Positions 26,616 to 34,300 of a stretch of 64,000 bases of DNA are shown here, piece after piece. Each line of letters begins with the position of its first letter. Within the stretch, counting starts at the first letter, position 1. The DNA is from Streptomyces sp. SJL17-4 (lineage in GTDB: Bacteria; Actinomycetota; Actinomycetes; Streptomycetales; Streptomycetaceae), in assembly GCF_036826855.1 (NCBI RefSeq), contig NZ_CP104578.1, positions 434,001 through 498,000 on the forward strand, read 5' to 3'. The position numbers and the translations under genes are program-made. The notes under the pieces were generated by a model, which worked only from the letters and a program-made list of their open reading frames with translations, was not told where the DNA came from and searched no databases.

Positions 26616-28330
26616 CACGAACTCCACTGGGTCTGGGGGCGGGCGGTGCCACCGGGAGGGGCGGGCAGGAAGCCCGACGAGACGAAGTAGTCGAGGTAGA
26701 GGTCGAACAGTTCGCGGTCGACCGGCTTGCACGCGATGTCCGAACCGTGGAGCGCTGCCCGCAGGTTGTCGGTGCGGAACTGCGGCCTGCTGCCCGGGTA
26801 GCCGACCTCCTCGGCGGGCTGCTCGGCGCCGAACAGCGGCAGGTACAGGGCGAGTTCGTTCTCCTCGCCGCGTTCCACGGCGGCGGCGAGTTCGCGGTAC
26901 CAACTCGGGTAGTCGAGGCGGCGCAGCGGATAGCCGTAGCCGACGATCAGCTCGAAGATCTCGTTCATGCTGACGGACCGGGCGCTCGGCACGTTGAGGA
27001 CGGCTTCCGCGTGGCCTCCGGAGAGCGCGGTGTGCACCACCGTGGCCGCGCAGAAGTCCACCGGCACGAGATCCAGGAGCAGATCGTGGTCCAGGTAGGC
27101 GCCCAGCTGGACGCAGCCCTTGATCAGGTGGTTGATGAAGGTGTCGGACGAACAGGCTCCGGTGGTCTGCGATCCCGTGATGGCGCCGAGGCGGTACACA
27201 TGGGCCGGCACGCCGCGGTCGCGGGCCTGGAGCATCAGGCTGTCCGCGACCCACTTCGACTGGCGGTAGCCGCCGACGACGTGGTCGGCCTCGGTGAGCC
27301 GGGTCTCCGCCCAGCTGCGCTCTCCTTCGTGGCCCGGGTACACGCCGATGGTGGAGACGAAGTGCACGGCCTTGACCCGTGTGCGGCAGGCGAGCCGCAG
27401 CACTTCCAGGGCGCCGAAGACGTTGACCGGCTTGATCTTGGCGTAGGGGACGATCCAGCTGGAGATCGCCGCGTTGTGGATGATCAGTTCCACCTCGGCG
27501 GCCAGCTCGTTGTAGGTCGCCCGGGTCAGGCCGAGATAGGGGCGCCCGGTGTCGCCCGGGACGCCGATGACGCGTTCCGCGTCGTCGTCCCGCAGCAGCC
27601 CGTACTCGGCGAGGTTTCCAAGGACCCGCTCGCCCGCCCGGTCCGGCCCGTCGGCGCGGACCAGGACGTGCACCGTGGCGGCCGAGCGGTCGAGCAGTTC
27701 GCGGAGCAGGAAGGCCCCGGTGTATCCGGTGCCGCCGGTGAGCAGGACCGTGCGGTACGGGCCCGTCGACGGAGGTGCGGCCCCTTCCTCGGGCACGATG
27801 TCGGCGGGCAGCACGGCGTCGGCCGCCATGGCCTCGCTCGTGACGCCCCGGGGGTTGCCGGCCCCGGTCACCGCGGGGTCCGCCTGGGAGCTGACCATCC
27901 GCGCCAGCTGGGCGACGGTGGGGTCCTCGAACATCCTGCGGAGGTCGAGGCGCACGTCGTAGATCTCCCGTACCTGGGCGGTCATCTGCAGGACCGTCAG
28001 GGAGTCGCCGCCCAGGTCGAAGAAGCTGGTCTCCACGCCGACCTTCGGCAGGCCGAGGAGGTCCTGCCAGATCCGGGCGAGTTGTGTCTCCACCGGTGTG
28101 CGGGGGGCGACGAAGGCGGTCTCGGGCGTCTCCTCGGCCGTCAGCGGAGGCAGACTCCCCCGGTCCACCTTGCCGTTGGGCAGCTTCGGCAGTTCCGGCA
28201 GCACCACGAAGTGCGCCGGGACCATGGCGTCGGGGAGGTGCGTCCTCGCGTAGGCGCGGAGGGAGGAACGCAGTCCCGCCGCCCAGGCCGAGGTGAGCGG
28301 GTCGTTGGCGAGTGGTCGGGTGGCGCTCAT
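26615..28330 (-). CDS. NRPS C-terminal protein: A-domain C-terminal lobe - PCP - thioester reductase
   Basis: A 571-residue protein that begins in the middle of an adenylation domain. Residues 1-60 hold the A10 region, LPNGKVDR with the catalytic Lys54, preceded by PLANDPL, which normally follows an embedded NRPS methyltransferase. A PCP follows with Ser110 in LGGDSL. From about 185 comes an NAD(P)H reductase (R) domain: GGTGYTG at 199-205, S326/T327, Y355xxxK359. R domains release the chain as an aldehyde or alcohol. ATG 28330 overlaps the stop of the large NRPS (ATGA). The two proteins must therefore act together to complete one A domain. Confidence 0.9.
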   Translation of the reverse strand: MSATRPLANDPLTSAWAAGLRSSLRAYARTHLPDAMVPAHFVVLPELPKLPNGKVDRGSLPPLTAEETPETAFVAPRTPVETQLARIWQDLLGLPKVGVETSFFDLGGDSLTVLQMTAQVREIYDVRLDLRRMFEDPTVAQLARMVSSQADPAVTGAGNPRGVTSEAMAADAVLPADIVPEEGAAPPSTGPYRTVLLTGGTGYTGAFLLRELLDRSAATVHVLVRADGPDRAGERVLGNLAEYGLLRDDDAERVIGVPGDTGRPYLGLTRATYNELAAEVELIIHNAAISSWIVPYAKIKPVNVFGALEVLRLACRTRVKAVHFVSTIGVYPGHEGERSWAETRLTEADHVVGGYRQSKWVADSLMLQARDRGVPAHVYRLGAITGSQTTGACSSDTFINHLIKGCVQLGAYLDHDLLLDLVPVDFCAATVVHTALSGGHAEAVLNVPSARSVSMNEIFELIVGYGYPLRRLDYPSWYRELAAAVERGEENELALYLPLFGAEQPAEEVGYPGSRPQFRTDNLRAALHGSDIACKPVDRELFDLYLDYFVSSGFLPAPPGGTARPQTQWSS

Positions 28331-31300
28331 GCCGTGTCCTCAGCGTCGTCGTGGGCGGGGACCGGTGTACCGAACACCGCGTCGAACGTGTCGAGTCGGC
28401 CGTCCGGTGGCACCAGGGCCCGGAGCCGGCGTCCTTGCTCGGCGGCCAGGTCGAACAACTCCTCCGGGTGGGCGCCCGCCTCGTCGTCCAGATCCCACAG
28501 CAGCCGTTCCAGGTCCCAGCCGGTGGCCGTGCCGTCGGTGTCCTCCAGTGCGCGGACCGCGGCCGTGGTCCGCAGCAGCCTCCGGTTGGGGATGCCCGTC
28601 ACCACCAGGCCCTCGGCGCCGCCGGCCAGTCGCCGCCGCAGGCCGTCGAGGCCGCCGTCGAGCGCGTCCCAGGTGAGACGGGGCTCGGTCGCGGCGGGCG
28701 CCGGCCGGTCGCCGATCAGCAGGGTCACGTCGTAGCGGAAGAGGGAGAGCTCGTTGTCGGCCGTGCCCCGCTTCAGCTCGACCCGGACCTCGCCGACGCC
28801 GTCGAGGTCGGCGGCGAGCCGGTGGAAGAAGGCCGGGGACAGACACAGTTCCCGTTCCTCCTGGAGGCGGCGGGAGACCGAGGACCGGATCTCCTCGACC
28901 GTCTGGAGCGGTCCGGCCCGGTGCAGCGCCACGGCGGTGTGGAACTCGGGCAGCATCTCGACCGAGCGGACGTCGCCGACGAAGACCGCGCCGCCGGGCC
29001 GTACGGCGCGCACCGCGTCGGTGAGGACGGTGCGCAGGTAGTCGGTCCCGGGGAAGTACTGCGCCACCGAGTTGATCACCACCGTGTCCAGGCTTCCGGG
29101 CGCGAGGCGCGCCAGGTACTCGGGACCGGACTGCTCCAGGTGTACGTGGGCGGGGAGCGGTCGTCCCAGGGAGGCGGCCGCGACGGTGAGCGCGGCGGGC
29201 GAGAGGTCCACGCCGTGGTACTCGCCGACCCGGTCGGCCAGGTTCCGCAGGACGAGACCGACGCCGACGCCGATGTCGGCGAGCGCGGTGGGGCGCAGCG
29301 CGCGGATCCGGTCGACGGTGTGCCCCAGCCACTCCCGCATCTCGGGGACGGGGATGGGGTCTCCGGTGTAGCTGCTGAGCCAGCCCGCGAACTCGCTCCC
29401 GTCCTCCGGGGCGCCGTCGGTCGCGGTGTACGCGCTCTCCCAGACCTCGCCCCAGCTGCGGACGTGCGCGTCCTGCACCGAGGCGTCGGACAGGGAGTCC
29501 GCGGGAGACACATAGGCCACGAGTTCCGTGCCGTTGGCTCCGTCGACGGCGGTGACGGCGACCGCGTCGAGCCGTGGATGGCGCGAGAGGACGCTCTCCA
29601 CCTCGTCGGGTTCGACGCGGTGACCGAGGATCTTCACCTGCCGGTCGACCCGGCCCAGGAACTCCAGGCTGCCGTCGGCACGCCGACGCACCCGGTCACC
29701 GGTCCGGTAGAACAGGCCGGTGCCCTCCACGCCGGTGACGAACCGCTCGGCGGTCAGCTCGGGCCGCCCGATGTAGCCCGCGGCGACGCCGTCCCCGCCG
29801 ATCCACAGTTCGCCGGAGACGCCGACGGGGAGCGGCCGGCCGCGGTCGTCGACCACGCGCACCTCGGTGTTGGCGATCGGCCGGCCGATGGAGATGCTGT
29901 CGGCCGTCGTGTCCCGGCTCGCGTCCAGTTCGTGCACCGTCGACCAGATGGTCGTCTCGGTGGGGCCGTACATGTTGTGGATCCGTACCTCGGGCAGCGC
30001 TTCGAGCAGGCGCCGCGCGAGTCCCGAGGGGAAGGCCTCGCCGCCGATCAGCAGGGCGCGCAGGCCCCGCAGCGACTCCAGGGCGGCGGGTTCCGCGGCC
30101 ACCGCGGTGAGCAGCGAGGGGGTGCCCTGGACGAGGGTGACGCCGTGCCGCTCGCAGAGTTCGGCGAAGGAGTGGGCGCCCTCGGCGACCTCGGTGTCAT
30201 GGTTGTCGCGGAGGCGGTCGACCCAGGTGAGGCTCTTGAGGACGTCCTCCGCCTCGACTCCGAAGTCGACCAGGCACGCGATCTCGTCGACTCCGGCGGC
30301 GGCCAGCGCGCGGACGAGGTCGGCGCAGGTGTCCGGGGAACCGAACAGGCCGGAGGTCTCGAAGTACCGGTTGATCGCCATGTCGATCACCGCGTCGATC
30401 TGCTCCTCGGCGCCCATCTCCGGGAGGTCCTGGCCGGTGGAGGCGAAGAGCGTGCGCCACAGCTCGGTGGAGCTGCGGAGGTAGTCGCGGAAGGGCTCGC
30501 GCGCCTGCTCCCTCGCCCGCTCCGGGTCGTCCGACATGAAGGTGTGCACCATGACGGTGACCTGTCCGGGCCCGGTGTGCCCGGCGGCCTCGCGGGCCTG
30601 CCGGTACGCCTTGATCTTCTCCGCCAGGTCGTCGGGGCTCTGGCCGAACAGGTGGGTGAGCAGGTTCGCGCCGGTGGCGCCGGCCTTCTCGAAGGTCTGC
30701 ACGGCGCCGACCGAGGTGAGCCAGACCGGCGGCTCGTCCTGGACGGGGGCGGGGAAGATCCGTACGTCGACGAGTTCGCCGCTGCCGCCGACCCGCTGCA
30801 CCGGCTCGCCGCGCCACAACGTGCGGAACTCCGCCAGCTGTTCGGACATCAGCTCCTTGCGCACCGGGAAGTTCTCGGGGCGCAGGACGAAGTCGTTGGA
30901 GTTCCAGCCCGCGGCGAACGCCAGGCCGACCCGGCCGTCCGAGAGGTTGTCGACGAGCGACCACTCCTCGGCGATGCGCACCGCGTCGTGCAGCGGGGAG
31001 ACGACGCTGCCGCAGCGCAGGGCGATGCGGTCGGTGATGGTGGCCAGCGCGGCCGACATCACCGAGGGGTTGGGGTAGAGGCCGCCGAACTCGTGGAAGT
31101 GCCGCTCGGGCGTCCACACGGCCTCGAATCCGTGGGTGTCGGCGTACCTGGCCGCGTCGAGGACCAGCTGGTAGCCCTCGCGGTGGGAGGCGCCCGCGGA
31201 CGCGGCGAAGAAGAAGAGGCTGAACCCGAGGGGCCGCTCCCTCGACTCCGACTGCGGTACGAGACGGGTGATGACCCGCTCTCCCGCGACGACCACCTTG

Positions 31301-34300
31301 GCGCCGTGGGTGAGCGGCCACAGCAGTTCGAGGACGGAGATGTCGAAGGAGACGCTGGTGACGGCGAGGACGACGTCCTGGTCGTCGCAGCCGACGCGCC
31401 CGTCCATGCCGGCGAAGAAGTTCACGGCGTTGCGGTGCCGGAGGGCGGTGCCCTTGGGCTTGCCGGTCGAGCCGGATGTGTAGATCACATACGCCGTGTC
31501 GTCGCCGGAGACCTCGACGTCGGGCGATGTGGCCGGGGCCCGCTCGATGGTCTTCGCGTCCGCGGCGAGGTCCACCACCCGAGGTGCGGTGATCCCGTCG
31601 GGTGTGCCCGGTCCCTTGACGAGGCAGCCGATGCCGGAATCGGCGGCGATGTCCGCGAGCCGTCCGGTGGGGAACGACGGGTCCATCGGCACGTACGCGG
31701 CGCCGCTCTTGAGCACCGCGAGAAGGGCGACGACGAGGTCGGCACCGCGGCGCAGGCTCACGCCGACCAGGTCTCCCCGTCCGACGCCCTGGCCGCGCAG
31801 ATGGTGCGCGAGGCGGTTGGCGCGGGAGTCCAGCTCCGCGTAGCTCAGTTCGTCGAAGCGGTGCACGACCGCGATCGCGTCCGGGTGGGTCAGCGCCTGA
31901 CGCTCGAACTGTCCGTGCACGGTGGCGTCGAGGTCGTACGGGACGGCGGTGTCGTTCCACTCGGCCAGCTGGGCGTGCTCGGCCGGGGCCATGAGGTCGA
32001 CGGCGGTGAGTCGTTCCTCCGGGCGCCGGGCCACGGCCGCCAGGGCGCGCTCGTAGTAGCCGGCGAGGCGCGAGCAGAACTCCTCGGGCAGGACGGCCAG
32101 GTCGCAGTCGAGCCAGAGCTGGAGGCGGCCCAGCTCGGGGTCGATCAGGAAGTTCACGGCGAGCGGGTAGTTGGTCTCCGCGACGCCCACGGTGACGGCC
32201 ATGAGGCCGTCCGCCGACCGGTGACGGTCGCGGTGGAAGTCCATGAAGTTGACGTAGCTGTCCAGCTGGAGGCCCTCGCCCACGTCGTGCTGCATCTGCG
32301 CGAAGGGGTAGCGGCGGTGGGCCGCGGACCGGCGCTCGTGGTCGAAGACCCGTCGCGCGGTGTCCAGGAGGGTGGCGGAGGACACGTCGAGGCGCAGCGG
32401 GAGCGTGTTCAGGAAGACGCCGATCGTCTCGTCGCCGCCCTCCTCCTCGAGACGGGCGTTGGCCACGACGCCGGTGAGCACTTCGTCGTCCCCGCTGACC
32501 AGCCGCAGCACGGCGAGGTGCGCGGTGGCGAGGAGCGACTTGAGCGGCAGTCCCTCGCGCCCGCCGAGGAGTCGCAGCTCCGCGGCCACCCCGTCGTCGA
32601 CGGGCACGTCGTACCGCTGGTTCGCGGCCGGCCGTGCCCCGTCGGGGCGTTCCTGTCCGGTGGTGCCGCGGGACACCAGTCGGGTGGGCTCGGCGCCGCG
32701 CAGCAGTCCTGTCCAGTACGCGCGTGCGCGCTCGTCCGCCAGGGCGCGGCGCTCGGCGGCGACGAAGTCCCGGTAGGCCGAGCGGACCGGCGGCAGGCGC
32801 AGTTCCTCGCCGGCGAGCCGCGCCCGGTAGTGGTCGACCACCTCTTCGAGCATGCGCATGTCGCTCCACCCGTCGAGGACGACGTGGTGCTCGATCACCG
32901 ACAGCTCGAACGCCTCGGGGCCGCAGGGATGCGCCACGAACTTCAGCAGGGGCGCGACCTCCGGGTCGAAGCGGGTGTATTTGGCCTGCTCGACCCAGTC
33001 CGTGACGGCACGCAACCGTGCCTCGTCGTCCAGGCCGCCGAGGTCCAGGCCGGTCTCCAGCGGGATCTCGACGTGGCCGTGCACCAGTTGCAGCGGCTCG
33101 GAGAAGCGGGCCAGGTCGAAGGAGCAGCGCAGGGACGGGTGCCGGGCGGCGGTGTCGTCGATCGCGGCGCGCAGGGCGTCCGGGTCGAGGCGGGTCGCCA
33201 CCCGTGCGCTGGTCACCACGCGGTACACCGAGGAGTCCTCGGCGTAGGCCGCGTGGTAGAGCATGCCCGCCTGCATGGCACTGAGCGGGTAGGCGTCGTC
33301 GAGGCCGTCCGGCAGCAGCAGCCGGTCCGCCGCGGACAGCAGCCCGAAGGGTACGCGGTCGGCGGAGCCCTCCCGTTCCTCCAAGGACCTGAGGACGCGG
33401 GCGAGTTCACGGATCGAAGGCCCCTGGAACAGGTCGGCGACCTCGAAGGTGCGGCCCTCCCGCTCGACCTCCGCCCGGACCCGGATGGCGTGCATGGAGT
33501 CGCCGCCGAGCACGAAGAACGAGTCGTCCACGCCGATCTCGTCGATGCCGAGGACCGTGCACCACGCCCGGTGGAGCAGGCTCTCCTCGGCGGTCTCCGG
33601 CGGCGTCACGGTGCGGACCGGCCGCGTGTCCGGCATCGGCAGCGCCTTGCGGTCCAGTTTGCCGTTGGACAGCAGCGGCAGGGCGTCGAGGGTGACGAAG
33701 TGCGCCGGGGCCATGTAGGCGGGCAGGCGCTCCCGCAGCCACTCCAGGAGCTCGGCCGGTTCCGGCGCGGCGCCGTCGGGCACGACATGGGCGATGAGCC
33801 GGCGCTCGCCGTCGTCACCGAGGGGAGCCGTGACCACCGCCTGCTCGACGGCCGGGTGGCCGAGCAGCGCGGACTCGATCTCGCCGGGCTCGATGCGGAA
33901 TCCGTGCACCTTCACCTGATGGTCGAGGCGGCCGCGGTAGAGGACGACCCCGTCCTCGCGGAGCACGGCGAGGTCTCCGGTCCGGTAGAGCCTGCCGGGG
34001 CCGAAGGGGTTGTCGACGAAGCTCGCCGCGGTGAGTTCCGGGCGGTTGAGGTACCCCGAGGCGACCTGGACACCGCCGATGTACAGCTCGCCGGCGATGC
34101 CGTGGGGCAGCGGACGCCCCTCCCGGTCCAGGACGTACAGGCTGGTGTTGGCGACCGGCCGCCCGATGGGCACCGGCCGGTGGGCGTCCTCCGGGGTGCA
34201 CCGCCAGTGGGTGACGTCGATGGACGCCTCGGTCGGCCCGTACAGGTTGTGCAGTTCGGGGCCGGCGCCGTACCGCTCGAAGAACCGGCCCACGGTCTCG

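Noticed and set aside
23809..26652. P450 and AT-ACP as one fused protein
   Set aside because: The open frame continues only by chance in GC-rich DNA; the P450 has its own start, end and haem motif in another frame.
30199..31236. Luciferase-like monooxygenase as an assembly chimera or an inserted separate gene
   Set aside because: The frame is continuous, no start or stop lies inside, and A-domain motifs resume correctly on both sides, as in known inserted oxygenase domains.
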